From Planctomycetota bacterium (GTDB lineage Bacteria > Planctomycetota > Phycisphaerae > Phycisphaerales > SM1A02), in assembly GCA_021414025.1 (NCBI GenBank), contig JAIOPG010000007.1, positions 391,268 to 455,267 of the forward strand: a stretch of 64,000 nt of DNA, in the 5' to 3' direction. The notes beneath the pieces are model-generated. The model worked only from the letters and a program-made list of their open reading frames with translations. It had not been told where the DNA came from and ran no database searches. Both the position numbers and the translations under genes were made by a program. Below, in pieces: positions 36,091 through 45,415 of the stretch. How positions within the stretch are numbered: the first letter of the stretch is position 1; every line of letters starts with the position of its first letter.

Positions 36091-37590
36091 ATGACCGCAA
36101 AGACGCACGAATCCGGCACCTTTGACGCCGCGGCCCTGCTGGAGGGCCTTGTGGACGGTGTCGGAGTCGTGGACGCGTCCGGCGAGATCGTGTGGATGAG
36201 CGGACGACTCGCGGCGCAGACGCCCGAGGTGATGCGCCGCTTCGCCGACACCTGCCGCGACATTCTGCGCGAGGCCAAGCCCGACCGGCCGAATCAGTTG
36301 CGCCGTTTCCGCAGCGGCACCAAAACATTCGAGGTCGCCATCTCCAAGATGGAGGTGGCGGGCCGCAGCGACCACGCCGTGGCCACGCTGCTCAACGTGA
36401 CGCCACGGCAGCGCCTCTTCGACCGCATCGAGCAGGTCGACAACGCCGGCGACCTGATGCTGAACCTCGACGCGGTGATCGTGAATCCGCTCAACGTCGC
36501 CGAGCGGCTGAAGCTGCTCGAGAGCCGCGTGGAGCAGTCGCTGCGGGAACTCTTCGCGGCCTCCAACTATCAGGTCCGCCTGCTCGACCGCAAGACGCGC
36601 GTGCTGGAGCTGGTGCTGCACCGCGGCATCGCCCCGCTGCCGATCGGCCAGCAGATGCGCGCTGACATGGAAGGCGCCGGCATCACCGGCTACGTCGCCA
36701 GCACCGGCCAGAGCTACCTCTGCAAGGAACCCGCCAGCGATCCGCGCTACCGCGCCGGCCTGCCCAACTGCCGCTGCTCGCTGACCTCCCCGCTGCTGCT
36801 GCACGACCGCGTGGTCGGAACCATCAACCTGGAGAGCGGCGACCCGCGCGCCTTCGAGGAGGAGGACCAGTTCCTGCTCGAGCTCTACGGGCGCTACGTG
36901 GCGATGGCCCTGAACATCCTGGACATGCTGATCGTGGAGCGTTACACCACCAATCAGCGCATCGCCGGCAGCGTGCAGGAGGAGATCGCGATTCCCGTGC
37001 GCTCGCTGCGCGAGTCGCTGGAGTCGCTGCGCGGCACCATCGCCAACTCCAGCGCCGGCATGCTGGCCCTGGGACAGATGGAAGATTGCGTCGCCTCGCT
37101 TGAGAAGCGGCTGCAGAGCGCGACCGACGGGTTCAAGGGAATCCTGGGCGTGGACCGCATCTCGGTGGCGGGCACGACGCAGCCCAAGCTCGCCGGCCGC
37201 CGCGTGCTGGTGGTCGACGACGAGGCCGGCATCCGCGACGCGATCGTGAGCATCCTGAGCCAGCATGGCGCCGTGGTGACGGCCTTCGAGCGCGGCGAGC
37301 CCGCGCTGGCCGCACTGGAGAGCGCCAAGAAGGAGGACAAGCCCTTCGAGCTCGTCCTCAGCGACGTCCGCCTGCCGGACCGAAACGGCTACGAGATTTT
37401 CCGGGCCACCAAGGCCATCGACACCGAGACGCCGGTGATCCTGATGACCGGCTTCGGCTACGACCCGAACCACTCGATCGTGCGCTCCAGCCAGGAGGGG
37501 CTGCACTGCTTCCTCTTCAAGCCCTTCCAGGCGCAGCAACTGCTCGACGAGGCCTGCAAGGCCATCGTGACTCCGCCGCACGGCCTCTAG
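36091..37590 (+). CDS. GAF domain protein with C-terminal response-regulator receiver
   Basis: A 499-residue sensor-like regulator. Residues 1-110 are a PAS-like segment (LEGLVDGVGVVDASGEIVWMS). Residues 150-290 form a GAF domain (LRELFAASNYQVRLLD, then GITGYVASTGQSYLCKEP, then SPLLLHDRVVGTINLES). After a helical linker, a receiver domain from about residue 365 has VVDDEAGIRDA, phosphoacceptor Asp in LVLSDVRLPDRNG, and Lys in LFKPF. There is no histidine kinase or DNA-binding output, so it may work through a partner kinase or protein contacts. It is divergent from the GldA-type operon. Confidence 0.82.
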   Translation: MTAKTHESGTFDAAALLEGLVDGVGVVDASGEIVWMSGRLAAQTPEVMRRFADTCRDILREAKPDRPNQLRRFRSGTKTFEVAISKMEVAGRSDHAVATLLNVTPRQRLFDRIEQVDNAGDLMLNLDAVIVNPLNVAERLKLLESRVEQSLRELFAASNYQVRLLDRKTRVLELVLHRGIAPLPIGQQMRADMEGAGITGYVASTGQSYLCKEPASDPRYRAGLPNCRCSLTSPLLLHDRVVGTINLESGDPRAFEEEDQFLLELYGRYVAMALNILDMLIVERYTTNQRIAGSVQEEIAIPVRSLRESLESLRGTIANSSAGMLALGQMEDCVASLEKRLQSATDGFKGILGVDRISVAGTTQPKLAGRRVLVVDDEAGIRDAIVSILSQHGAVVTAFERGEPALAALESAKKEDKPFELVLSDVRLPDRNGYEIFRATKAIDTETPVILMTGFGYDPNHSIVRSSQEGLHCFLFKPFQAQQLLDEACKAIVTPPHGL

Positions 37591-37598
37591 CCGCACAC

Positions 37599-38558
37599 TT
37601 ATTTTCGATCGGCCACCAGGATGCGGTCGAGGCCGTCACCGTCTTTTTCGACGCCAAGAAATTTCAGCTCAGGCTGGCTCCGCGCCAGCAGCTCCACCGC
37701 CGCCCCCTGCGACGCGGCGATCTCCACCAGCAGACGACCGCCGGGTCTCAGCCAGCCGGCTGCCTGAAGCAGCAGCGGCTCCACGACGCGCAGCCCGTCG
37801 ACGCCGCCGCGCAGCGCCGTCTCCGGCTCGTACTTCCGCACGTTGGGGGCGCAGCGGGCGAACTCCTCGTCGCTGATGTAAGGCGGGTTCGCGGTGATCA
37901 GGTCGAAGGTGCCCCGCTCCTTTGCCGCGATCGATTCAAAGAGGTCGCTGACGCGAAAATCGATCCGCGCCTCCTGGCCGTGGCGTGAGGCGTTGCGGGT
38001 TCCGAGCGTGAGCGCCGCGGGGACAAGGTCCGTCGCCAGCGCCGACACCTCGATGGCGGGCGCCGGCGCCTCGAAGTTGTTGCGCTTGGGAGTGACCAGC
38101 GCGGATATCACGCTCACGGCGACGCAGCCGGATCCCGTGCAGAGGTCCAGGATGCGCAGCGGCGACCGCCCCGATTCCCTCGCCCACGCGACCGCGAGCT
38201 CCGTCATCCGTTCCGTGCTGGGCCGTGGGATCAGCGTGCTGCGGTCCACGAAATAGGGCTTGGCGTAGAACCAGGTCTCCCCCACCAGATATTGCACGGG
38301 CTCGTGCTCGGCGGCGCGGCGGACCAGCTCGCGCAGCCGGGCGAGCTCGCCGGCGTCCGCGTTTCGGTCGGCCTCCATGTAGAGGCGCGTCCGCTCGCAG
38401 CTCAGGACATGCCCCAGCAGCATCTCGGCGCAGAGGCGCGGCGCGTCGACGCCTTTGCCCGACAGGAAGTCCGCGATCCACGCCAACAGCCGCCGCGTTG
38501 TCCAGACCTCGTCGGAGGGGCCTTGTCGGGCGGTCGTTTCGGTCGGCTTTCGCGGCAT
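37599..38558 (-). CDS. prmC: Protein-(glutamine-N5) methyltransferase for release factors
   Basis: A 319-residue enzyme from the ATG at 38558 (MPRKPTETTARQG). The helical N-terminal domain contains LLAWIADFLSGKGVDAPRLCAEMLLGHVL, the PrmC hallmark, then HEPVQYLVGETWFYAKPYFVD and STLIPRPSTERM. The methyltransferase core has LDLCTGSGCVAVSVI and the catalytic NPPYIS loop. It methylates the GGQ glutamine of RF1 and RF2. prfA is not adjacent here. An insertion of about 15 residues (VTPKRNNFEAPAPAIE) lies after the SAM motif. Confidence 0.9.
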   Translation of the reverse strand: MPRKPTETTARQGPSDEVWTTRRLLAWIADFLSGKGVDAPRLCAEMLLGHVLSCERTRLYMEADRNADAGELARLRELVRRAAEHEPVQYLVGETWFYAKPYFVDRSTLIPRPSTERMTELAVAWARESGRSPLRILDLCTGSGCVAVSVISALVTPKRNNFEAPAPAIEVSALATDLVPAALTLGTRNASRHGQEARIDFRVSDLFESIAAKERGTFDLITANPPYISDEEFARCAPNVRKYEPETALRGGVDGLRVVEPLLLQAAGWLRPGGRLLVEIAASQGAAVELLARSQPELKFLGVEKDGDGLDRILVADRK

Positions 38559-38647
38559 GGTGTGCGGGACAAGTGTAAAGAGTGTGTTGCGTCGCGTTTC
38601 CGCTATGATTGTCCCCCCGCCCGAGCGCGAAAGGACCAGCCGGAAAA

Positions 38648-39106
38648 ATGAAATCGAACCAGGAATTCCTTGAGAGCGTCGCCGCCATCGCGCGCGAGCG
38701 CAACGTCTTTGCCTCGATCGAGGTGAGGGACGATGCGCTGCGCTGCCGCGCACGCGACGTCGAGGAGGAGGCCTGGTATGTGGTGGAGCCGAAGGAGGGC
38801 GGCTGGACGGTCAGCCTGGTGACCTCCGACCGCTGGCTGAGCGAGAGCATCGAGACCGACCTCATGCACTTCGGAGATCCGCTCGAGGAGCTGATCGAGG
38901 AGGAGCTTGTGGAGCTCGGTTCGGATTTCAAGGTCGAAGCCCCCAAGCATTTTCGAAATGACGATCGCCAATATGTTTTCGTGAACCGGGTCTCGGTCAC
39001 GGGCAGGTCCATCCCGGAAGATGCCGCAGTCGTGGCGAACTGGCTCCTGGCCTACGAGGCCGCGTTCCGCAATCTGGGCGACATGTCCGGCGCCGAGAAG
39101 GAATAG
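38648..39106 (+). CDS. Hypothetical protein coupled to a glycosyltransferase gene
   Basis: A 152-residue acidic protein from the ATG at 38648 (MKSNQEFLESVAAIARE); an upstream in-frame ATG at 38609 is less likely. The pattern EEEAWYVVEPKEGGWTVSLVTSDRWLSESIE and DPLEELIEEELVELGSDFK suggests a small alpha/beta domain with an acidic helix. No known family is recognised. The stop is 2 nt before the GT4 glycosyltransferase start, so the two are co-transcribed and the product may assist that enzyme; this is inference from position only. Confidence 0.6.
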   Translation: MKSNQEFLESVAAIARERNVFASIEVRDDALRCRARDVEEEAWYVVEPKEGGWTVSLVTSDRWLSESIETDLMHFGDPLEELIEEELVELGSDFKVEAPKHFRNDDRQYVFVNRVSVTGRSIPEDAAVVANWLLAYEAAFRNLGDMSGAEKE

Positions 39107-39108
39107 CC

Positions 39109-40602
39109 ATGGGTCGACGCGTGCTCATGCTGGGCTGGGAATTTCCACCGTTCATCACGGGCGGACTTGGCACGGCGTGCTACGGCCTGACCAAGGCGCT
39201 GGATCGTCGCGGCGACGACATCACCTTCGTGCTGCCCAAGCACATCGACGGACAGTACGCCAGCCACGTGAAGCTGCTCTCGCCCGGCACCGACCTTTCC
39301 CATCCGTCGCTGCCTCCGCCGGAGGCCGTGCACCGCGACAATGTCGAGCGGCAAGTCGTCCACCAGGCCACCGATCTGATCGCCGCGAAGATGAAGGAGG
39401 CGATGGATCCCGCCGACGTCGCTGCGGCGGCGCAGGCCGCGGGGATCACCTCCATCGGGCTGCCCATGACGGCCAGCGCGCCCTACGGCTCCGGTCCGAA
39501 CTCCTCGATGGTGCGGGCACTGCTCGGCTCCGCGGCGCTGCGCAAGTCGCTCCGCCTGCCCGATTGGCTCAGCGCCCAGACGCGGACCTGGCTCACCCAC
39601 GAGCTCGCCCTGATGGACGCGATTCCGGAGTCCGAATCCACGCAGCAGATCCAGGCCCGCGCCGCCTCCAGCGCCGACTACGGCGGCAACCTGATCCAGG
39701 AGAGCGAGCAATACGCGCGCTTCTGCCTGCAGGCGACCCGCGGTCTGCGCTTCGACGTGATCCACGCCCACGACTGGCTCACCTATCCCGCGGGCCTCGC
39801 GGTGGCGCGGGCCACCGGGCGACCGCTGGTGGTGCACGTGCACAGCACCGAGTTCGACCGCTCCGGCGAGCACGTCAACCAGCCGCTCTACAACATCGAG
39901 CGCCGCGGCATGCACGGCGCGGTTCGCGTGATCACCGTGAGCATGCTCACCCGCAATTTGGTGGTGAACCGCTACGGCGTGAATCCCAACAAGGTGGATG
40001 TGGTCTACAACGGCGTCGACCTGGATCCCGCCGGCACCGGCGTGGAGCCGATCCGCCGCTCCGACAAGATCGTTCTCTACTTCGGCCGCATCACCATGCA
40101 GAAGGGCCCGGAGTACTTCATCTCCGCGGCCAAGCGCGTGCTCGATGTGATGGATGGCGTGAAGTTCGTGGTGGCCGGCAACGGCGACCAGGCGCAGCAC
40201 ATGATCGAAATGGCCGCCTCCATGGGCATCGGCAACAAGGTGCTCTTCACCGGCTTCCTGCGCGGCAAGGACATCCCCAAGGTCTTCGCCATGGCCGACC
40301 TCTATGTCATGCCCAGCGTCAGCGAGCCCTTCGGCATTGCGCCCCTGGAGGCCCTGGGCCACCGCGTGCCGGTGCTCATCAGCCGCACCAGCGGCGTGAG
40401 CGAGATCCTGACCAACGCGCTCAAGTGCAATTTCTGGGACATCGACGACATGGCCAACAAGATCGTCGCCGTGCTGCGCCATCCGCCGCTGCAGCGGACG
40501 CTGCGCGACAGCGGCTTCTTCGAGGTGCGCGGGATCACCTGGGACGGCGCCGCGGCCAAGGTCGACGCGGTCTACGAGCGGGCCATCTCGGCGGTGCACT
40601 AG
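39109..40602 (+). CDS. GT4-family glycosyltransferase, glycogen-synthase-like
   Basis: A 497-residue GT-B enzyme. The N-terminus reads MLGWEFPPFITGGLGTACYGL, the nucleotide-sugar-enzyme opening of the GT4/GT5 group (E-x-P-P-x-x-x-G-G-L). FDVIHAHDWLTYPAGL and HSTEFDRSGEH follow. The C-terminal half has VVYNGVDLDP, IVLYFGRITMQKGPEYF, and the E-x7-E-like MPSVSEPFGIAPLEALGHRVPV. It transfers a sugar, probably to an alpha-glucan or extracellular glycan. About 75 residues between 90 and 190 form an insertion with low similarity to standard GT4 enzymes. Acceptor unknown. Confidence 0.85.
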   Translation: MGRRVLMLGWEFPPFITGGLGTACYGLTKALDRRGDDITFVLPKHIDGQYASHVKLLSPGTDLSHPSLPPPEAVHRDNVERQVVHQATDLIAAKMKEAMDPADVAAAAQAAGITSIGLPMTASAPYGSGPNSSMVRALLGSAALRKSLRLPDWLSAQTRTWLTHELALMDAIPESESTQQIQARAASSADYGGNLIQESEQYARFCLQATRGLRFDVIHAHDWLTYPAGLAVARATGRPLVVHVHSTEFDRSGEHVNQPLYNIERRGMHGAVRVITVSMLTRNLVVNRYGVNPNKVDVVYNGVDLDPAGTGVEPIRRSDKIVLYFGRITMQKGPEYFISAAKRVLDVMDGVKFVVAGNGDQAQHMIEMAASMGIGNKVLFTGFLRGKDIPKVFAMADLYVMPSVSEPFGIAPLEALGHRVPVLISRTSGVSEILTNALKCNFWDIDDMANKIVAVLRHPPLQRTLRDSGFFEVRGITWDGAAAKVDAVYERAISAVH

Positions 40603-40630
40603 CTGCCGGCCCCATCTAGAATCGAATTCC

Positions 40631-43618
40631 ATGGGTCTCTTCTCCAAGCGTCCGAAGGCTGCCTCCGCGGTTTCCGTTGCGGCGAGCGCCGATCCGACTC
40701 TCGAGGCCCTGATTCAGGCCAAGGGCCGGGCCATCCTGGAGCGGGCCCGGTCGCGCAAGTCGGGCATGCTCAGCGCCCAGTTCTGGTCCGACAAGCTCAT
40801 GGACTGGTCGATGAAAGATGCCGCGTTCAAGGTGCAGCTCTTCCGCTTCGTCGACGCGTTTCCCATGCTCAAGACGGCCGACCAGGTGCATGAACATCTC
40901 ACCGATTACCTCACCCAGCCGGGCGTGAAGCTGCCGCCGGGACTGGACCTCGGTCTCAAGGCGGGCGGTCTGGCCAAGGGGCTCATGACCAAGACCATGA
41001 GCAACCAGATCACGGGCATGGCGGAGAAATTCATCGCCGGCACGGATGCCAAGAGCGCCCTGCCGCAACTGGAGCGAATGTGGAAGGAGGGCGTCGCCTT
41101 CAGCGTGGACCTGCTTGGCGAAGCCTGCGTGAGCGACGAGGAAGCCGCCGCCTACCAGGCGAAGTACCTCGATCTCGTCCGCAATCTTCCTCGGGCCGTC
41201 GCGGCGTGGCCGGCCAACGAGCGGCTGGAGCGCGACCATCTCGGCCCGATCGCGCGGACCAACGTCAGCATCAAGATCTCCTCGCTCTACGCGCGCACCG
41301 ATCCGATCGACAGCGAGGGCTGCCTGCGCGGACTGATGACCCACCTGCGGCCAATCCTTGAGGCGGCGGTCGAGCACAAGGTGCTGGTGAATTTCGACAT
41401 GGAACAGTTCGCCCTGAAGGACCTCACGATGGAGCTCTTCATGCGCTGCTGCGAGGCGGTCCCCTTCGAGGCGGGGCTGGCCATGCAGGCCTATCTGCGC
41501 AGCGGCGACGACGACGCGCGGCGCATTGCCACGTGGGCGAAGCGCACGGGCCGCGTGGTCACGGTGCGCCTGGTCAAGGGCGCCTACTGGGACTACGAGA
41601 CCATCCACGCCGAGCAACAGGGCTGGCCCTGCCCGGTGTGGTCCACGAAAGCGCAGACGGATGCATGTTTTGAACGCATGCAGAAGATCTACCTTGAGCA
41701 CTGCCCGCGCACGCCCGGCGAGGGCGGCACCAAGCTGGCGCTGGGCAGTCACAACGCCCGCAGCATTGCGGCCACCCTGGCGGCGGCTGAGCAGCTGGGC
41801 CTGCCCCCCGCCGCCATCGAGTTGCAGATGCTGCATGGCATGGCCGACGCGCTGAAGTCCGCGGTGGCCGAGATGGGCCTGCGCATCCGCGAATATGTGC
41901 CGGTGGGCGAGATGATCCCCGGCATGGCGTACCTGGTGCGCCGCCTGCTGGAGAACACCAGCAACGAGAGCTGGCTCAAGGCCGGCTTCATGGACAACGC
42001 CGACGCGTCGCTGCTGCTGGCCTCGCCCCACGCGAAGGCCGCACCGGCCTTGACCGCCGAGGCGCGCCTGGAGCAGGCCGCCCAAAAGCACCAGCTCTCC
42101 GAGGGCCGCGGAGAGATTGGCAACGGACTTCCCTTCTTCACCGAGCCCTGCCGCAACTTCTCCATTGCCCAGACACGCGAGAGCTTTGCCGCCGCCATTC
42201 GCGGCGCCGCAGTTCCGACGGGCGCCCGGAATGTGACCGCCCAGACCGCGCGAGACGCCGTGGGCCTGCTCGCGGCGGCCTATCCGGCGTGGCGCGACCG
42301 CCCCTTCACGCAGCGCGCCGACGCGTTGGTCAAGGCGGCGGCAGCCATGCGCGCCCGGCGCGACGAATTGTGCGGCGTCATCATTCGCGAAGCGGGCAAG
42401 ACCTGGCGCGAGGCCGACGGCGACGTCTGCGAGGCGATCGACTTCTGCGAGTACTACGCGCGGCAGGCCGCAGGACTGTTCGACCGCAAGCGCCTGGGCC
42501 GCTTCGTGGGCGAGCTCGATGAAGTCACCTACCAGCCGCGCGGCGTCTGCGCCGTGATCAGTCCGTGGAATTTCCCCCTGGCGATCTGCTGCGGCATGAC
42601 CGTGGCGGCGCTGGTCACCGGCAACACGGTGGCCGTGAAGCCCGCGGAACAGACGGTGGGCATCGCGAAAGTGATGTGCGAGATTCTGTGGAGCGCCGGC
42701 GTTCCCCGCGAATGCCTGGCGTTCCTGCCGGGTCTTGGCGAGGAAGTCGGCGCGGCCCTGGTGCGCGACCCGCGGGTGGCGCTGATCGCCTTCACCGGAA
42801 GCAAGGGCGTGGGACTGGACATCATCCAGGCCTGCGGCACAGTGGCGCCGGGCCAGGAATCCGTGAAGAAAGTGGTCTGCGAGATGGGCGGCAAGAACGC
42901 AATCATCGTGGACGCCAGCGCCGACCTGGACGAAGCCGTACTTGGTGTGCGCCAAAGCGCCTTCGGCTTCAGCGGCCAGAAATGCTCCGCGTGCAGTCGG
43001 GTGATCGTGGTCGACAGCGCACACGATGCGTTCCTGCACCGGCTGGTCGAGGCCACGCGGTGCCTGACCGTGGGCGATCCGATGCTGCCGGGAACCGACG
43101 TCGGTCCGGTGATCGACCAGGAAGCGGCAACAAAAATTCGGAGCTACATCGAGATAGGCAAGAGCGAAGGCAAACTTGAACTGCAGTTGCCAGTCGCGGC
43201 CGGGCTTGAGGAACGGGTCGGCAAGCCCTTCGTCTCCCCCACCATCTTCAGCGGCATCCGGCCTGAGCACCGACTGGCCAACGAGGAAATCTTCGGGCCG
43301 GTGCTCGCCGTGATTCGCGCCAAGGACTTCGAGGAGGCGCTCCGGATCGCCAACTCCACCGCCTACAAATTGACCGGCGGCATCTTCTCGCGCAAGCCGA
43401 GCCACCTTGAGCGGGCCAAGCGCGACTACCGCGTCGGCAACCTCTACATCAACCGCGGCATCACCGGTGCCCTGGTGGGACGGCAGCCTTTCGGCGGCTT
43501 CGGTATGAGCGGCGTGGGCAGCAAAGCCGGCGGCGCCGACTACCTGTTGCAGTTCACGGAGCCTCGCGCGATCTGCGAGAACACGATGCGCCGCGGCTTC
43601 GCTCCCGGCATGGAATAA
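40631..43618 (+). CDS. putA: Bifunctional proline dehydrogenase / glutamate semialdehyde dehydrogenase
   Basis: A 995-residue two-domain enzyme. The PRODH barrel (about 60-460) shows RLVKGAYWDYE, LGSHNARS and REYVPVGEMIPGMAYLVRRLLEN, which bind FAD and proline. The ALDH half (from about 540) shows AVISPWNFPLAI, the catalytic Glu in EMGGKNAII and catalytic Cys in SGQKCSACS, and the closing PFGGFGMSGVGSKAGG. It oxidises proline to glutamate through a channelled intermediate. It lacks the ribbon-helix-helix DNA-binding domain of E. coli PutA, so it should not self-regulate transcription. It starts 28 nt after the glycosyltransferase gene. Confidence 0.95.
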   Translation: MGLFSKRPKAASAVSVAASADPTLEALIQAKGRAILERARSRKSGMLSAQFWSDKLMDWSMKDAAFKVQLFRFVDAFPMLKTADQVHEHLTDYLTQPGVKLPPGLDLGLKAGGLAKGLMTKTMSNQITGMAEKFIAGTDAKSALPQLERMWKEGVAFSVDLLGEACVSDEEAAAYQAKYLDLVRNLPRAVAAWPANERLERDHLGPIARTNVSIKISSLYARTDPIDSEGCLRGLMTHLRPILEAAVEHKVLVNFDMEQFALKDLTMELFMRCCEAVPFEAGLAMQAYLRSGDDDARRIATWAKRTGRVVTVRLVKGAYWDYETIHAEQQGWPCPVWSTKAQTDACFERMQKIYLEHCPRTPGEGGTKLALGSHNARSIAATLAAAEQLGLPPAAIELQMLHGMADALKSAVAEMGLRIREYVPVGEMIPGMAYLVRRLLENTSNESWLKAGFMDNADASLLLASPHAKAAPALTAEARLEQAAQKHQLSEGRGEIGNGLPFFTEPCRNFSIAQTRESFAAAIRGAAVPTGARNVTAQTARDAVGLLAAAYPAWRDRPFTQRADALVKAAAAMRARRDELCGVIIREAGKTWREADGDVCEAIDFCEYYARQAAGLFDRKRLGRFVGELDEVTYQPRGVCAVISPWNFPLAICCGMTVAALVTGNTVAVKPAEQTVGIAKVMCEILWSAGVPRECLAFLPGLGEEVGAALVRDPRVALIAFTGSKGVGLDIIQACGTVAPGQESVKKVVCEMGGKNAIIVDASADLDEAVLGVRQSAFGFSGQKCSACSRVIVVDSAHDAFLHRLVEATRCLTVGDPMLPGTDVGPVIDQEAATKIRSYIEIGKSEGKLELQLPVAAGLEERVGKPFVSPTIFSGIRPEHRLANEEIFGPVLAVIRAKDFEEALRIANSTAYKLTGGIFSRKPSHLERAKRDYRVGNLYINRGITGALVGRQPFGGFGMSGVGSKAGGADYLLQFTEPRAICENTMRRGFAPGME

Positions 43619-43623
43619 ATTTT

Positions 43624-45180
43624 CTACGCGCTTGCCGTCACGATCAGCGGCTCCGCGGTCGGGCGGAAACGGTCGAGAATCCGGTATTGCACCGCCTCGG
43701 CGATGTCCTGGGCCCGGATCGAATCGGCGCCGTCCAGATCCGCGATGGTGCGGCCGACCCTGCGGATCTTGTCGTAGGCCCGGGCGCTAAGGCCCAGTTC
43801 CGTCATCGCCTGCTGCACGATGGAGCGACCCTCATCGTCCAGCGCGGCCACGCGGTCGAGCGCCGCTCCGGCCAGCCGTGAGTTGGGAATCGATCCCTGC
43901 CGCTTCGCGCCTCGCTCTCTCGCCGCAAGCACTCGCTCGCGCAGCTCCGCCGTTCCGGTCGCAGCCCGCGTGCCCGACAGCGCGGCGAACGAGACGGCAC
44001 GAACCTCCACATGCAGATCGATGCGGTCGATCACGGGTCCGCTCAGTCGCGAAAGATATTGCTCCACGGCGCGTCGCGAACCCTGGCCCAGGTCGCCGCG
44101 AGCGGTTGGATTCATGGCGGCGATCAGCATGGCCCGCGCCGGAAACCTCGCCGTGCCGCGGGCGCGACTGACCGTGACAAAGCCATCCTCGAGGGGCTCT
44201 CGCAAGGCCTCGAGCACGCTGCGGGGAAACTCCGCCACCTCGTCAAGGAAGAGGACCCCCTCATGCGCCAGGCTCACCTCTCCGGGCCTCGGATTGCTTC
44301 CGCCGCCCACCATGGCTGCGGGGCTCGCGGTGTGGTGCGGACATCGGACCGGACGGTCGCGCATCAATCCCTCGCCGGGCGGCAGCACGCCGGCGCAGGA
44401 ATGGATGCGGGTGACCTCCATGCTGGCCGGCAGATCAAGCGGGGGCAGGATGCCCGGCAGCGCCCGGGCCATCAGCGTCTTCCCGCTGCCCGCGGGTCCG
44501 ATCATGAGGACGTTGTGCCCACCCGCCGCCGCCACGCAAAGGGCGCGCTTGGCGGCCTCCTGCCCGCGCACGCGGGCGAAATCGATTGCGGCAAGTTCCC
44601 GCGACATCGGAACGTTGTTCTCGACCGTCGGCGCGGATTCACAACCGGCGAGAATGGCCACCGACTCGCGCAACGTCGCTACCGGCACGACGCGAACTCC
44701 CTCCACCGCGGCGGCCTCGGCGGCATTTTCCCTGGGCAGCATCACCGCATCGAAACCAAGTTCGCGGGCCAGGATCGCCATGCAGATCGCTCCGCGAATG
44801 GGCCGGATGCGCCCGTCCAGAGCCAATTCCCCCGCCGCCACAATGCGCCGGAATGCATTGGCCTCGGATCCCTTGCGGCGCTTCACGGCACCCGCCGCGA
44901 TGAGCACCGCCAGCGCCAGCGGCACGTCGAACGCCGGCCCCTCCTTGCGAAGATCCGCCGGCGCCAGATTGATCGCCACGCGCCCGCCCGGCCAGGGCAA
45001 ACCCGTGTTGGCGACCGCAGTCTGCACCCGGTCGACCGCCTCGCGCACCGAGGCATCGGGCAGGCCGGTCAGGGTGGTGCGCGGCAATCCCTGCCCGCTC
45101 ACATCCACTTCAATTTCGCAGGGCACGGCATCGATGCCGCGCAGCGCGAAGCCGAACACGCTCGTTTGCATGCCGCCCAT
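43624..45180 (-). CDS. comM: ComM/YifB-like Mg-chelatase-family AAA+ ATPase
   Basis: A 518-residue AAA+ protein. The N-terminal ChlI-like domain begins FGFALRGIDAVPCEIEVDVSGQ with LTGLPDASVREAVDRV. The ATPase has Walker A IGPAGSGKTLMARA and Walker B GVLFLDEVAEF, and the C-terminus has the Mg-chelatase helical domain (GLSARAYDKIRRVGRTIADL). ComM is a helicase that extends branch migration in natural transformation (family knowledge). Two ATGs, 45180 and 45171, are close; the first is used. It converges on putA, the two stops lying within a few bases. Confidence 0.9.
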   Translation of the reverse strand: MGGMQTSVFGFALRGIDAVPCEIEVDVSGQGLPRTTLTGLPDASVREAVDRVQTAVANTGLPWPGGRVAINLAPADLRKEGPAFDVPLALAVLIAAGAVKRRKGSEANAFRRIVAAGELALDGRIRPIRGAICMAILARELGFDAVMLPRENAAEAAAVEGVRVVPVATLRESVAILAGCESAPTVENNVPMSRELAAIDFARVRGQEAAKRALCVAAAGGHNVLMIGPAGSGKTLMARALPGILPPLDLPASMEVTRIHSCAGVLPPGEGLMRDRPVRCPHHTASPAAMVGGGSNPRPGEVSLAHEGVLFLDEVAEFPRSVLEALREPLEDGFVTVSRARGTARFPARAMLIAAMNPTARGDLGQGSRRAVEQYLSRLSGPVIDRIDLHVEVRAVSFAALSGTRAATGTAELRERVLAARERGAKRQGSIPNSRLAGAALDRVAALDDEGRSIVQQAMTELGLSARAYDKIRRVGRTIADLDGADSIRAQDIAEAVQYRILDRFRPTAEPLIVTASA

Positions 45181-45415
45181 GGTGACGGGCGATTTGCAAC
45201 CGCCTCCAACGTGCGGCTGAATTTCCGGCCAACGAGATCAGAAAAATTCACGAACACATGATCACCCTTGAAGACGATTTGAGCGATAACTCCACACGCG
45301 AGTGCGATCGCATGACCGTTGGATTCGCCGCCTTTTTGCTTGCTTCAGAAGAACCCCCGGGATACCTTGCCCGCTCGTTTCAACTTCCCAACCTTTCCAA
45401 GCATCGGAGTTTTCA
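45181..45415. other. Intergenic region between comM and a P-A-P-G-tail protein gene
   Basis: This 235-base gap must contain the divergent promoters of comM and the secreted protein gene. It contains a run of in-frame codons that extends the downstream ORF to 45302, but the sequence there lacks signal-peptide character. No operator or clear sigma-70 pair was seen. Confidence 0.3.
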
